This document shows, piece by piece, positions 1-8,072 of a stretch of DNA of 34,217 nt; the stretch's first letter is position 1; each line of letters begins with the position of its first letter. Origin of the DNA: Rhodovarius crocodyli (GTDB lineage Bacteria; Pseudomonadota; Alphaproteobacteria; Acetobacterales; Acetobacteraceae); contig CAMDJV010000038.1 in assembly GCA_945901085.1 (NCBI GenBank), forward strand, positions 1-34,217. The letters run 5' to 3'. The notes beneath the pieces are model-generated. The model was not told the DNA's origin. It ran no database searches and saw only the letters and a program-made list of their open reading frames with translations. The translations under genes were made by a program, and so were the position numbers.

Positions 1-2622
1 CACCGGGGCTTCCGCCACCGCCACCTCAACAACCGGGGCCGCCTCAACCGGCGTAGCCGGCTCCACCTTGCGCGTGGCGCCGAAGGCCGCTTCCTCAGCG
101 GCACGCTCCGCCGCATCCATCGCCGCCATGATGGGGTCCACCTGGCTGGCAAAGGGGTCAGCCGGGGTGGGGCCAGTGTAACGCGGCGGAGGTGCCGGCA
201 TGGCAACCGCATCCTCGGCCTCATCCTCGCCCGTTTCACTCCCAGCCTCACCGGCCAGGCCAGGCTCGCCCTCACGCCGGCGGCGGCCGCCACGGCGGCC
301 ACGGCGGCGGCGTGGGCGGTCATCCTCACCCTCGGCCACGGCAGCACCCTCCGGCGCCGCCTCGGGAATCACACCGGCCACGGCTTCACCATCAGCCGGC
401 GCCTCGTCACCATCGGCCGGGGCTTCACCCTCGGCGGTCAGCACTGCGGGCAGCGCATCCTCGCCAGCATTGCCACCATCCTCACGGCGGCCACCACGCC
501 GGCGGCGGCGGCGGCGGCGGCTCACCTCACGCTCGGCCTCGGTCTCGGTCTCACCAGCCGGCGGCGGCGCCTCGTCACCATCCAGCGCATCGGCGGTCTC
601 GGCCTCCTCGCTGATCACATCTTCCGGCGCATAATCCATCCGCAGGGCGGATTGGCCACGATCATCAGCCATCGGCCGCGCCTCGGCCGCGCGCAGCTTC
701 TCAATGCGGAAGGCCGCACCAAACATCGAAGCATCCGTTTCGAACAGAACGGACATGCCAAAGCGTTCTTCGATCTGCCCCAGCCGCTCGCGCTTGCGGT
801 TGAGCAGGTACATGGCCACCGTGGGGTTCACATGCACCGCAATCTCGGAGGCGCGGCGGCGCGCGCCCTCCTCCTCGATGGCGCGCAGCACCTGGATGGA
901 GGCACTCTCCGGGCTGCGAACCAGGCCGCGGCCCTCGCAATGCGGGCAAGTGATGAAGGTCTGCTCAGTCAGGCTCGGGCGCAGCCGCTGGCGCGACATT
1001 TCCAGCAGGCCGAAATGCGAAATGCGGCCCACCTGAATCCGCGCGCGGTCACCGCGCAGCGCATCCTTCAGCCGGCGTTCCACGGCGGCGTCATGCTTGG
1101 ACGCATCCATGTCGATGAAGTCGATAACAATCAGCCCCGCGAGGTCCCGCAGCCGAAGCTGGCGGGCGATCTCATCCGCGGCCTCGATATTGGTGCGGAA
1201 GGCGGTGTCCTCGATGCTGCGCTCGCGGGTGGAGCGGCCGGAGTTCACGTCAATCGCCACCAGCGCCTCGGCCTGGTTGATAACGATATAGCCACCCGAT
1301 TTCAGCTGCACCGTGGGCGAGTGCATGCCATCAAGCTGCGCCTCCACCCCGTGGCGGGCAAAAAGCGGCGTCGCACCATCGCGATAGAGCTGAATCTTGC
1401 GCGAATTCTCCGGCATCAGCATGCGCATGAAGTCGCGCGCCGTCTGATAGGCCTCCTCGCCCTCAACCAGAATTTCGTCCATGTCGCGGGCATAGCCATC
1501 GCGGATGGAGCGCTTGATGAGGTCGGCTTCCTCATAGATCAGCGCCGGCGCGGTGCTGGCCAGGGTGCGCTCGCGAATGCTGTCCCATAGCCGAAGCAGA
1601 TATTCGCAGTCGCGCTTGATCTCAGGCTTGGGCCGCTGGGCACCAGCGGTGCGCACGATGAGCGACATGCCAGTGGGCAAGTCCAGCTCCTCAATCGCCT
1701 CACGCAGCCGCCTGCGGTCAGACACCGAGGTGATCTTGCGCGAGACACCACCGCCGCGCGGCGAATTGGGCATCAGCACCGAGAAGCGGCCGGCCAGCGA
1801 CATATAGGTGGTCAGCGCCGCGCCCTTGCCGCCGCGCTCTTCCTTGACGACCTGGATCAGCAGGATCTGCCGGCGGCGGATAACCTCCTGAATCTTGTAG
1901 TGGCGCATGAAGCGCGGCGGGTCGCGGCGCTGGCTGCTGCCTTCTTCGGCGCCGGCATCATCATCATCCTCATCGCCGGCGGCCTGGGCCTCGGCCTCAG
2001 CCTCGGCGGCGGCTTCGCTGCTCGGCGGGTCCTCGCCACCCAGGGTCTCGGGCAGGGCCATATCCTGCTCGACGCTTTCCACCCTGCTGCCGGCCGGCTC
2101 GGCCTCGGCGGCATTCTCTTCCCGCCCAGCCTCTTCCGAAGCAGCCTCAGCCAGCGGGGCGTCGCTGGCCATAATCTCGCCCGCCTCGGCCGCAGCCTCA
2201 GGGATGGCCTCTTCCAGCGCCTGGGCAAGGCCTTCCTCGGCCGTGCGGCGCTGCTCGGCAATGGCGAGCTTGCGGGCCCGGCGCTCTGCGGCGCGGGCGG
2301 CCTGGCGCTCCTCCTCCTCGGCCTCCTCGCGGGCCTCGGCCTCCTGCATCTCGATCAATTTCTGGCGATCAGCCACCGGAATCTGATAGTAATCCGGGTG
2401 GATTTCCGAAAACGCCAGAAAGCCATGGCGATTGCCGCCATACTCCACGAAGGCAGCCTGCAGGCTGGGCTCCACCCGAACCACTTTGGCCAGGTAGATA
2501 TTGCCCTTCAGGGGAAGGCGATTGGCCGCCTCGAGGTCGAATTCCTCAAGCCGTGAACCATCCATCACCACCACGCGGGTTTCTTCCGCGTGGGATGCGT
2601 CGATCAGCATCCGCTTGGTCAT
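1..2622 (-). CDS. rne: Ribonuclease E (3'-truncated by window edge)
   Basis: Endoribonuclease that starts mRNA decay and matures rRNA and tRNA precursors; in this family the C-terminal half scaffolds the degradosome. Read on the minus strand, 874 codons stay open to the window edge, so the C-terminus is missing. The S1 domain begins at about residue 36 and is split by an acidic, Ala/Glu-rich insert at about residues 93-237, then resumes around Y242. The catalytic Asp pair is D458 (in IDVNSG) and D501 (in IDFIDM); their 43-residue spacing equals that of E. coli D303/D346. The zinc-link CPHC lies at C559/C562. After about residue 600 come acidic and Arg-rich stretches (an eight-Arg run near 500-525) typical of the disordered scaffold. 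The ATG at 2622 has a GGAG 10 nt upstream. Its 5' leader appears long. Identity is certain; only the 3' end is unknown. Confidence 0.97.
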   Translation of the reverse strand, partial: MTKRMLIDASHAEETRVVVMDGSRLEEFDLEAANRLPLKGNIYLAKVVRVEPSLQAAFVEYGGNRHGFLAFSEIHPDYYQIPVADRQKLIEMQEAEAREEAEEEERQAARAAERRARKLAIAEQRRTAEEGLAQALEEAIPEAAAEAGEIMASDAPLAEAASEEAGREENAAEAEPAGSRVESVEQDMALPETLGGEDPPSSEAAAEAEAEAQAAGDEDDDDAGAEEGSSQRRDPPRFMRHYKIQEVIRRRQILLIQVVKEERGGKGAALTTYMSLAGRFSVLMPNSPRGGGVSRKITSVSDRRRLREAIEELDLPTGMSLIVRTAGAQRPKPEIKRDCEYLLRLWDSIRERTLASTAPALIYEEADLIKRSIRDGYARDMDEILVEGEEAYQTARDFMRMLMPENSRKIQLYRDGATPLFARHGVEAQLDGMHSPTVQLKSGGYIVINQAEALVAIDVNSGRSTRERSIEDTAFRTNIEAADEIARQLRLRDLAGLIVIDFIDMDASKHDAAVERRLKDALRGDRARIQVGRISHFGLLEMSRQRLRPSLTEQTFITCPHCEGRGLVRSPESASIQVLRAIEEEGARRRASEIAVHVNPTVAMYLLNRKRERLGQIEERFGMSVLFETDASMFGAAFRIEKLRAAEARPMADDRGQSALRMDYAPEDVISEEAETADALDGDEAPPPAGETETEAEREVSRRRRRRRRGGRREDGGNAGEDALPAVLTAEGEAPADGDEAPADGEAVAGVIPEAAPEGAAVAEGEDDRPRRRRGRRGGRRRREGEPGLAGEAGSETGEDEAEDAVAMPAPPPRYTGPTPADPFASQVDPIMAAMDAAERAAEEAAFGATRKVEPATPVEAAPVVEVAVAEAPV

Positions 2623-3091
2623 GTGTTAAAAACTCCGCGCCGAGGCGGCACAATGGCGCGCGCACAGGGCTGCAATGGGTCGGTGGGACCGAGATGGAAC
2701 GGCAATGTTGCGTCCGGCAAGCCATGGCGGCGTTGCGCAATCCTTGTCTCGGGCGGAACGGGGAACCGTTCCTGGGAATTCGGGCGACCGCGTCGCAATT
2801 GACGGCGCCCGGCATGCGTTGCGCCCCGTCCCGCGCAGCAGGCTGCATGGACAAGCCCACCATCGGGCAGGCGCGCGATGGCGGCCAAGGGCCCGAAACG
2901 CTCGGCCCTTCGGGGGCCATCTGCGGAACCGGGCTCAGGGCCGCTTTCAGGCAGGGCGCAAGGCGGGGCGGGTGCCGGCGAAATCGGGTTCATACCCGAA
3001 GGCCGAAACATTTCGCGCAGCGCTCCCAGCTTCGGGGCAAGACCGCACGGCCACATCCAGCGCCCCGCGAAAACCATCACCAGGGCACTAC

Positions 3092-3119
3092 ACCATAACA
3101 GGGTAGGCCAGTCGGGCAA
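3092..3119 (-). promoter_or_regulatory. Candidate rne promoter
   Basis: On the minus strand TTGCCC (3114-3119) and TATGGT (3092-3097) are separated by 16 bases, a fair match to a sigma-70-type promoter. It would give an rne leader of about 460 nt. It was found by eye and matches are common by chance. Confidence 0.3.
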
Positions 3120-3156
3120 TAGCTGAATCAACATCAGGCACAGAACGCGAACATTT

Positions 3157-3186
3157 TTGCTGCACAACGCATCAACATTGTATAGG
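3157..3186 (+). promoter_or_regulatory. Candidate amiC promoter
   Basis: TTGCTG (3157-3162) and TATAGG (3181-3186) are 18 bases apart, in the only AT-rich patch of the region. Transcription would start near 3193, about 25 bases before the ATG at 3219. Confidence 0.4.
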
Positions 3187-3218
3187 ATCACTCTGTCGCA
3201 CGGGGGGTGCGGCATTGC

Positions 3219-4016
3219 ATGACGTCACGCCGCTCGATCCTGGGCGCCGCCCTGGCGGCAGCCTGCACCGCATCTGAAGCCATGGCGCAACGCCGCCCGC
3301 CCGGCGAGGAGCGCCGTGCCGCCCTGCCGCTCATCGTGCTCGACCCTGGCCATGGCGGGGCAGACCCAGGCGCCATCGGCGCCGCCGGCACCCAGGAAAA
3401 GCGCATTGTCCTCGCCATGGCGCAGGAGCTGCGCCGCAGGCTGCAGGCCAGCGGCCGCGCCCGCGTCATCCTCACCCGCGAGCGGGATGTCTTCGTCCCC
3501 CTGGCCGAGCGTGTGGCCATTGCGCGCCGGGCCCAGGCCGCGCTCTTCCTTTCCATCCATGCCGATAGCGCGCCCCCGGGCCATGCCGGCCAGGCCCGCG
3601 GCGCCAGCATCTATACCCTGGCCGAAACCGCCACCGACACCTTCTCCGCCGCCCTCGCCCGCCGGGAAAATCTGGCCGATCAGGCCGGCGGCCTGCGCCT
3701 GCCCTCGGTCTCACCCGATGTGCAGCGCATCCTGCTCAGCCTGATGCGCGCCGAAACCAGCCAAGGCAGCGAGCGCGTGGCCAGAAAGACCGTCCAGGCC
3801 ATGCAGGGCGATGTGCCGCTTTTGACCAACCCCCATCGCCGCGCCAGCTTCGTCGTGCTCAAGGCGCCCGATGTGCCCAGCGCCCTCGTCGAGGTGGGCT
3901 TCCTCTCGCACCCGATGGATGAGGCCATGCTCAACCGCCCCGCCTGGCGCGCCCGGGTGGCGGATTCCCTGGCCGAGGGCCTGCATGCCTTCCTCGGCCG
4001 GCGGGTGGCCACATAG
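3219..4016 (+). CDS. amiC: N-acetylmuramoyl-L-alanine amidase (Amidase_3)
   Basis: Periplasmic zinc amidase that cuts the bond between N-acetylmuramic acid and the L-alanine of the stem peptide, used to split septal peptidoglycan. The 265-residue form starting at ATG 3219 has a short N-terminus with S-R-R-S-I-L (3-8), a brief hydrophobic stretch and a likely cleavage after A23 (AMA/Q); this resembles a Tat signal, and AmiA/AmiC of E. coli are Tat substrates. Catalytic-domain marks are H45 in DPGHGG, E60, H114 in SIHAD and E225 in VEVGF. A G6 run 11 nt upstream supports this ATG over the in-frame GTG at 3207. The protein lacks the N-terminal AMIN domain of E. coli AmiC, so the symbol follows alphaproteobacterial usage. 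It is divergent from rne and 55 bp before ponA, a known alphaproteobacterial order. Confidence 0.93.
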   Translation: MTSRRSILGAALAAACTASEAMAQRRPPGEERRAALPLIVLDPGHGGADPGAIGAAGTQEKRIVLAMAQELRRRLQASGRARVILTRERDVFVPLAERVAIARRAQAALFLSIHADSAPPGHAGQARGASIYTLAETATDTFSAALARRENLADQAGGLRLPSVSPDVQRILLSLMRAETSQGSERVARKTVQAMQGDVPLLTNPHRRASFVVLKAPDVPSALVEVGFLSHPMDEAMLNRPAWRARVADSLAEGLHAFLGRRVAT

Positions 4017-4071
4017 CGCCGCCCGGCTTTGCGCTATGCGAAGCCACCACATTCAGTGCTAAAGGCCCCCG

Positions 4072-6618
4072 ATGCAGCCCCCGCCGCTCCAAGCCGGTAC
4101 CCCCATGGCCACCCCCTCGCTGAACCCAGAAGCCGCAGCGCCGCAGGGGCCGGCCGCGCCGCCCCCGCCGGCCGCGCCGCGCCGCCGGCGGTTTCGCGGC
4201 TTTGGCATCTTCCGGCTGCTCCTGCTGCTGGCCGCCGGCACCTCCCTGGTCGGCGCCGTGGCCGGCTTTGGGCTCTACCACCAATTGCAGGCCGCCCTGC
4301 CCGATTACCGCTGGCTGGCCGATTACCAGCCGCAACAAATGTCGCGCATCTACGCCGCCGACAGCCAATTGATGGCCGAACTGGCCAATGAGCGCCGCGT
4401 TTTCGTCCCCATCGAGGCCATACCCGCCCGGCTGCAACAAGCCTTCATCTCCGCCGAGGACCAGCGCTTCCGCGAGCATATGGGCATCGACCCCGCAGGC
4501 ATGGTGCGTGCCGTGGTCACTTGGGCGCAGACCTATGGCTCCGGCCGGCGCATGCAGGGTGCCTCCACCATCACCCAGCAGGTCGCCAAGAACATGCTGG
4601 TCGGCAGCGACCGCACGATGCTGCGCAAAGCGCGCGAGGCGCTGCTGGCGCTGCGCCTCGAACGCACCCTCAGCAAGGAACGCATCCTCGAAATCTACCT
4701 CAACGAGATCTTCATGGGCGCCCAGGCCTATGGCGTGGCCGCCGCAGCACAGGCCTATTTCAACAAGGCGCTGGATGAATTGACCATCGGCGAGATGGCC
4801 TTCCTCGCCTCCCTTCCCAAGGCCCCCAATAATTACAACCCCTTGCGCCACCCCGAGCCGGCCCGCATCCGCCGCAACTGGGTGATCGAGCGCATGGCCG
4901 AGGATGGCGCCATCACCGCCGCCGAAGCCCAGACGGCACGCGCCGAAACCCTGCTCGCCCGCCCCACCCGCCGGCCCGATACCGTGCCGGTCGGCCAACA
5001 CTTTACCGAGGATGTGCGCCGCGAACTCATCACCCGCTTTGGTCCCGAACAGGCGGCCGGCGGCGGCCTCGTGGTGCGCACCTCGCTCGACCCCGCCCTG
5101 CAGGCCGCGGCCGAGGAGGCGCTGCGCCGCGGCACCATGGCCTATGACCGCCGGCGCGGCGGCTGGCGCGGCCCGGTGGGGCGCATCCCCTTCGGCCCCG
5201 CTGAATGGCAGGCCTCGCTGGAGGCCATGCCCCGCGCCCCCGGCGCCTTGCCCGCCTGGCGCCAGGCCGTGGTGCAAAGCGTGACCAATAGCGAGGCCCG
5301 GGTGGCTTGGCTGGAACGCGCCAATCCCCGCGTGCCCTGGGAGGCCCGCAGCGGCGTGATCGACTTGGCCGATACCGCCTGGGCCCGCCCCATTCTCCCC
5401 GGACCAGCCCAGGCAGGCCTGCGCCTGGGCGCCGCCCCGCGCCGCATGAACGATGTCCTAACCCCCTCCGATGTGGTGCTGGTCGAGCCCAACCCGGCAC
5501 GGCCGGGCCGCGTCCTGCTGCGCCAATTGCCCGAGGCCGAAGCCGCCATCGTCGCCCTCGACCCTGCCACCGGCCGCATCCTCGCCATGGCCGGTGGCTG
5601 GAGTTTCGAGCGCAGCCAGTTCAACCGGGCGTCGCAGGCGCTGCGCCAGCCTGGCAGCTCCTTCAAACCCTTCGTCTATCTGCCCGCCCTCGAGGATGGC
5701 ATCCCACCCAATCAGCGCTTCTTGGACACCGCGGTCGAAATCCCAACGCCGCAAGGCGTCTGGCGGCCGGGCAATTACGGCGGCGGCTCATCGGGCGCGG
5801 CAGTCACCATGCGCTCGGCGCTGGAGCGCAGCCTCAATTTGGTGACGGTGCGCATCGCCCAGCAGGTCACCATGGCCCGCGTCTCTGATGTGGCGAACCG
5901 CTTCGGCGTGATCAACAACATGCCGCCCTACCTCGCCATGAGCCTCGGCGCGGGCGAGACCACGGTGGTGCGGATGGCGTCGGCCTATGCCAGCTTCGTC
6001 AATGGCGGCAGGCGGGTGGAACCCAGCCTGATCGACAGCGTGCAGGACCAGCGCGGCCGGGTGATCTGGCGCGGTGACCAGCGCGCCTGCCAGGGCTGCG
6101 ATGGCGGACCAGACAGCGCCCCCCCCACCCTCGCCGAAAACCGCCGCCAAATCGCCGACCCCATCGCCACCTATCAGATCGTGAACATCCTCCAAGGCGC
6201 GGTGCAGCGCGGCACCGGCGGGCGCGCCGGCCAGGGGCTCAACCGCCCGGTGGCAGGCAAGACCGGCACGACCGATGACTACAAGGACAATTGGTTCGTC
6301 GGCTTCACGCCAGACCTGGTGGTGGCAGTGTGGTTCGGCTTCGACGAACCGCGCAGCCTGGGCAATAACGAGACCGGCGGGCTGAACGCGGCGCCGATTT
6401 TCCGCGATGTGATGGAAGCCGCCCTGCGCGGCTCCCCCCCCGTGCCCTTCCGCGCACCGCCCGGCGTCTCACTGGTGCGGGTCACGCTCGATAACGGGCA
6501 AAGCCTCATGGAAGCCTTCCGGCCGGGTACGGAAAACGCCGCCCAGCCGGTGGATGGCACGGCTTCGGGCGCGGGCGCGGCATCGCGGGTGGAAAGCGGC
6601 CTGGGCGGGCTTTACTGA
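4072..6618 (+). CDS. ponA: Penicillin-binding protein 1A (bifunctional transglycosylase/transpeptidase)
   Basis: Class A PBP of 848 residues that polymerises glycan strands from lipid II and cross-links them in the periplasm. A Pro/Ala-rich cytoplasmic N-terminus is followed by one membrane segment at about residues 45-70. The GT51 domain shows EDQRF (catalytic E129), then GASTITQQ and the RLERTLSKERILEIYLNE stretch. The transpeptidase domain has SxxK at S529-K532, SLN (SxN) and AGKTGT, followed by the usual NWFVGFTPDLVVAVWFG block. The segment between the two domains matches PBP1A-type proteins with an OB-like insert. AAGG lies 6 nt before the ATG at 4072; an in-frame ATG 11 codons on is an alternative. 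It is probably co-transcribed with amiC. In many alphaproteobacteria prfB follows, but here the gene is followed by non-coding repeats. Confidence 0.96.
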   Translation: MQPPPLQAGTPMATPSLNPEAAAPQGPAAPPPPAAPRRRRFRGFGIFRLLLLLAAGTSLVGAVAGFGLYHQLQAALPDYRWLADYQPQQMSRIYAADSQLMAELANERRVFVPIEAIPARLQQAFISAEDQRFREHMGIDPAGMVRAVVTWAQTYGSGRRMQGASTITQQVAKNMLVGSDRTMLRKAREALLALRLERTLSKERILEIYLNEIFMGAQAYGVAAAAQAYFNKALDELTIGEMAFLASLPKAPNNYNPLRHPEPARIRRNWVIERMAEDGAITAAEAQTARAETLLARPTRRPDTVPVGQHFTEDVRRELITRFGPEQAAGGGLVVRTSLDPALQAAAEEALRRGTMAYDRRRGGWRGPVGRIPFGPAEWQASLEAMPRAPGALPAWRQAVVQSVTNSEARVAWLERANPRVPWEARSGVIDLADTAWARPILPGPAQAGLRLGAAPRRMNDVLTPSDVVLVEPNPARPGRVLLRQLPEAEAAIVALDPATGRILAMAGGWSFERSQFNRASQALRQPGSSFKPFVYLPALEDGIPPNQRFLDTAVEIPTPQGVWRPGNYGGGSSGAAVTMRSALERSLNLVTVRIAQQVTMARVSDVANRFGVINNMPPYLAMSLGAGETTVVRMASAYASFVNGGRRVEPSLIDSVQDQRGRVIWRGDQRACQGCDGGPDSAPPTLAENRRQIADPIATYQIVNILQGAVQRGTGGRAGQGLNRPVAGKTGTTDDYKDNWFVGFTPDLVVAVWFGFDEPRSLGNNETGGLNAAPIFRDVMEAALRGSPPVPFRAPPGVSLVRVTLDNGQSLMEAFRPGTENAAQPVDGTASGAGAASRVESGLGGLY

Positions 6619-6668
6619 GCCAGCGCCAATCAGCCCCGCCACCAAAGCCGAGCAGGCGTGGCGAAAAA

Positions 6669-6824
6669 GAGCGAAAGGGCTTTGCCCTTTCGCGCTCTCC
6701 CACCAGGGTCGACATGTATGTCGACGATTTTCCTGGACCTTTGATGAATATTAAAATCAATAATTGATCGAAGGTGCAGGAAACTAAGTTTCCTGCTGGG
6801 GTGCTCGAGGGGCAAAGCCCCTCG
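6669..6824. repeat. Inverted pair of tandem-hairpin elements (REPIN/MITE-like)
   Basis: Four hairpins lie in order: 6669-6697 (core AAAGGGC-TTT-GCCCTTT), 6708-6725 (GTCGACAT-GT-ATGTCGAC, perfect), 6776-6796 (GCAGGAAAC-TAA-GTTTCCTGC, perfect) and 6806-6824 (CGAGGGGC-AAA-GCCCCTCG, perfect). The outer two carry TTT and AAA loops, so they mirror each other. The inner flanks also mirror: 6731-6749 and the reverse complement of 6763-6781 agree at 16 of 19 positions. The whole is one imperfect palindrome, as expected of two copies of one element placed head to head. A related single copy lies at 26776-26849. No transposase is nearby. Confidence 0.75.
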
Positions 6825-6835
6825 ATCTTGTTTTC
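6806..6835 (+). terminator. Probable ponA terminator
   Basis: The perfect 8-bp stem CGAGGGGC/GCCCCTCG with an AAA loop (6806-6824) is followed by ATCTTGTTTT. It is positioned to end transcripts coming from ponA. The T-tract is interrupted, so its strength is uncertain. Confidence 0.5.
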
Positions 6836-6908
6836 CCCCGCTGCTCGTTTTGCAGCCGCCTGTCCGATATTGAGCCCCCGCACAGGCGCGGCCGAACCCG
6901 GATTTTCA

Positions 6909-6937
6909 TTGACAATTTAGGCTAAAAATCCCAATAT
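6909..6937 (+). promoter_or_regulatory. Orphan promoter-like site
   Basis: A perfect -35 box TTGACA (6909-6914), 17 bases, then CAATAT (6932-6937, three of six matches to the -10 consensus). It points rightwards into about 105 bp without a gene and then antisense into the dehydrogenase gene. It could drive a small or antisense RNA, or it could be chance in an AT-rich patch. Confidence 0.3.
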
Positions 6938-7048
6938 CCCGGCTGCTGTTTAACATCCGCATCCCGGCCTCAACACCACATGTAGTGGCACAACCCCGCC
7001 ACCACACCACCCATGGTATTTGTCCGAATACAACACAAATTGCCGCCC

Positions 7049-8062
7049 TCAGTCGCTCTCCGGCGCAATCACATTGGTCTGCAGCCCCAGCACCAGCACA
7101 TCGCGCACCGTCTCAATGCCCTTCAGCCGGATATCATCCCAGGCCTCGGGGGTGTGAAACGCGCTATGCGGGGTGATCACCAGCCTGCCCTGCAGCCAAT
7201 CCTCCCGGGCGCGATAGGCCCGCATCAGGCTCGGCACCGGCTCCACCGGCGGCTCCACCGGCACCACATCCAGCCCAGCCCCGGCAATATGGCCCGAGCG
7301 CAGCCCCGCCTCCAGCGCGTCGAGGTCCATAATCGGCCCGCGCGCCGTGTTCACCACCACTGCGCCCTTGGGCAGCAAGGCCAGCTCCGCCGCCCCCACC
7401 AGGCCGCGGGTCTTGCGCGTCAGCGGCGCATGAATGCTCAGCACATCCGCCTGCTCCATCAGCGCCGCCAGCGAAGGCGCCCGCCTGATCCCCAAGGCCC
7501 GGTCCACCCCATTGGGCAGGAAGGGGTCAAAAAACACCACGTCAAAACCAAAAGCCTTGGCCCGCAGCGCCACCGCCGTGCCAATCCGCCCCAGCCCCAG
7601 CACGGCAAAGCGCTGCACCGAAAGCCGGCGGATCAAGGGCGTATTGATCACCCCCCAATGCGCAGGCGGGTTCGCCCGCTGCGTCTCATGATGAAGGAAC
7701 AGCCCCCGCCGCAGCCCCAGCGCCAGCGAAATGGCATGATCCGCCACCTCCTCAGTGCCGTAATCGGGAATATTGCACACGGTGATCCCGCGCCGGGCGC
7801 ATTCCGCCCGGTCCACCCGGTCATACCCCACGCCCATGCGCACCACCACGCGCAGCTTGGGAAACCGCGCCAATTGCGCCGCCGGCACCGCCATGCGCAG
7901 CGTCATCAGCGCATCGGCCTGCTCGCATAGCGCATCGGGCAATTCATCCAGCGCCGCCACGGCAGCGCCACGCACCACCCGCGCACCGCCGGCCAGCACC
8001 GGCTCCTCCACGTTGTTATCGGGGTAAAGGCCTTCCGGCTCCAGAATTGTCAGCACCGACAC
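7049..8062 (-). CDS. D-2-hydroxyacid dehydrogenase, CtBP-like
   Basis: NAD-dependent oxidoreductase of the D-isomer-specific 2-hydroxyacid dehydrogenase family, interconverting a 2-oxoacid and its D-2-hydroxyacid; the substrate cannot be read from the sequence. The 337 residues show the Rossmann motif GLGRIG (156-161) and the three catalytic positions of the family: R241 in NTARGP, E270 in VPVEPP and H299 in ITPHSAF. C-terminal-binding-protein-like members share the MGVGYDRVD and PDYGTEEVADHA segments seen here. The start is GTG at 8062, with AGGAG four bases upstream; an in-frame GTG at 8056 has a more usual spacing and is an alternative. It begins 10 bp after the stop of the upstream D-aminopeptidase-like gene, so the two form an operon. 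Confidence 0.88.
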   Translation of the reverse strand: MSVLTILEPEGLYPDNNVEEPVLAGGARVVRGAAVAALDELPDALCEQADALMTLRMAVPAAQLARFPKLRVVVRMGVGYDRVDRAECARRGITVCNIPDYGTEEVADHAISLALGLRRGLFLHHETQRANPPAHWGVINTPLIRRLSVQRFAVLGLGRIGTAVALRAKAFGFDVVFFDPFLPNGVDRALGIRRAPSLAALMEQADVLSIHAPLTRKTRGLVGAAELALLPKGAVVVNTARGPIMDLDALEAGLRSGHIAGAGLDVVPVEPPVEPVPSLMRAYRAREDWLQGRLVITPHSAFHTPEAWDDIRLKGIETVRDVLVLGLQTNVIAPESD

Positions 8063-8072
8063 TCATCTCCTG

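Larger units (their letters stand above)
2623..3218. other. Divergent rne/amiC intergenic region with long rne leader
   Basis: About 596 bases lie between two divergent starts, and I find no credible gene in them. Open frames exist on both strands but look like GC-rich noise: biased, Arg/Pro/Gly-rich, with no recognisable domain. The region probably holds the rne leader and the amiC promoter. One hairpin can be drawn from GGCCCGAA (2890-2897) and TTCGGGGGCC (2909-2918). Long structured rne leaders that RNase E itself cuts are known in E. coli; the parallel here is inference. Confidence 0.6.
6619..7048. other. Convergent intergenic gap with hairpin element and orphan promoter-like site
   Basis: This 430-bp gap separates ponA from the convergent dehydrogenase gene. 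No gene is convincing. It contains an inverted array of hairpins (6669-6824), whose last hairpin is followed by a T-rich tract, and a perfect TTGACA box at 6909. From 6940 to 7048 I see only weak short repeats. Confidence 0.7.

Noticed and set aside
480-530. CGG-type triplet repeat
   Set aside because: It encodes the Arg-rich stretch of the RNase E scaffold region; ordinary coding low complexity.
652-1590. Plus-strand open frame of 312 codons opposite rne
   Set aside because: Shadow of the RNase E catalytic domain, whose active-site residues are intact on the other strand.
2619-3215. Minus-strand frame of 198 codons upstream of rne, with a hydrophobic start
   Set aside because: Composition becomes Arg/Pro/Gly noise, no ribosome site, and it spans the likely rne promoter and leader.
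3931-5277. Minus-strand open frame of 448 codons opposite amiC and ponA
   Set aside because: It covers motifs of ponA in antisense, is Gly/Ala/His-rich and matches no family.
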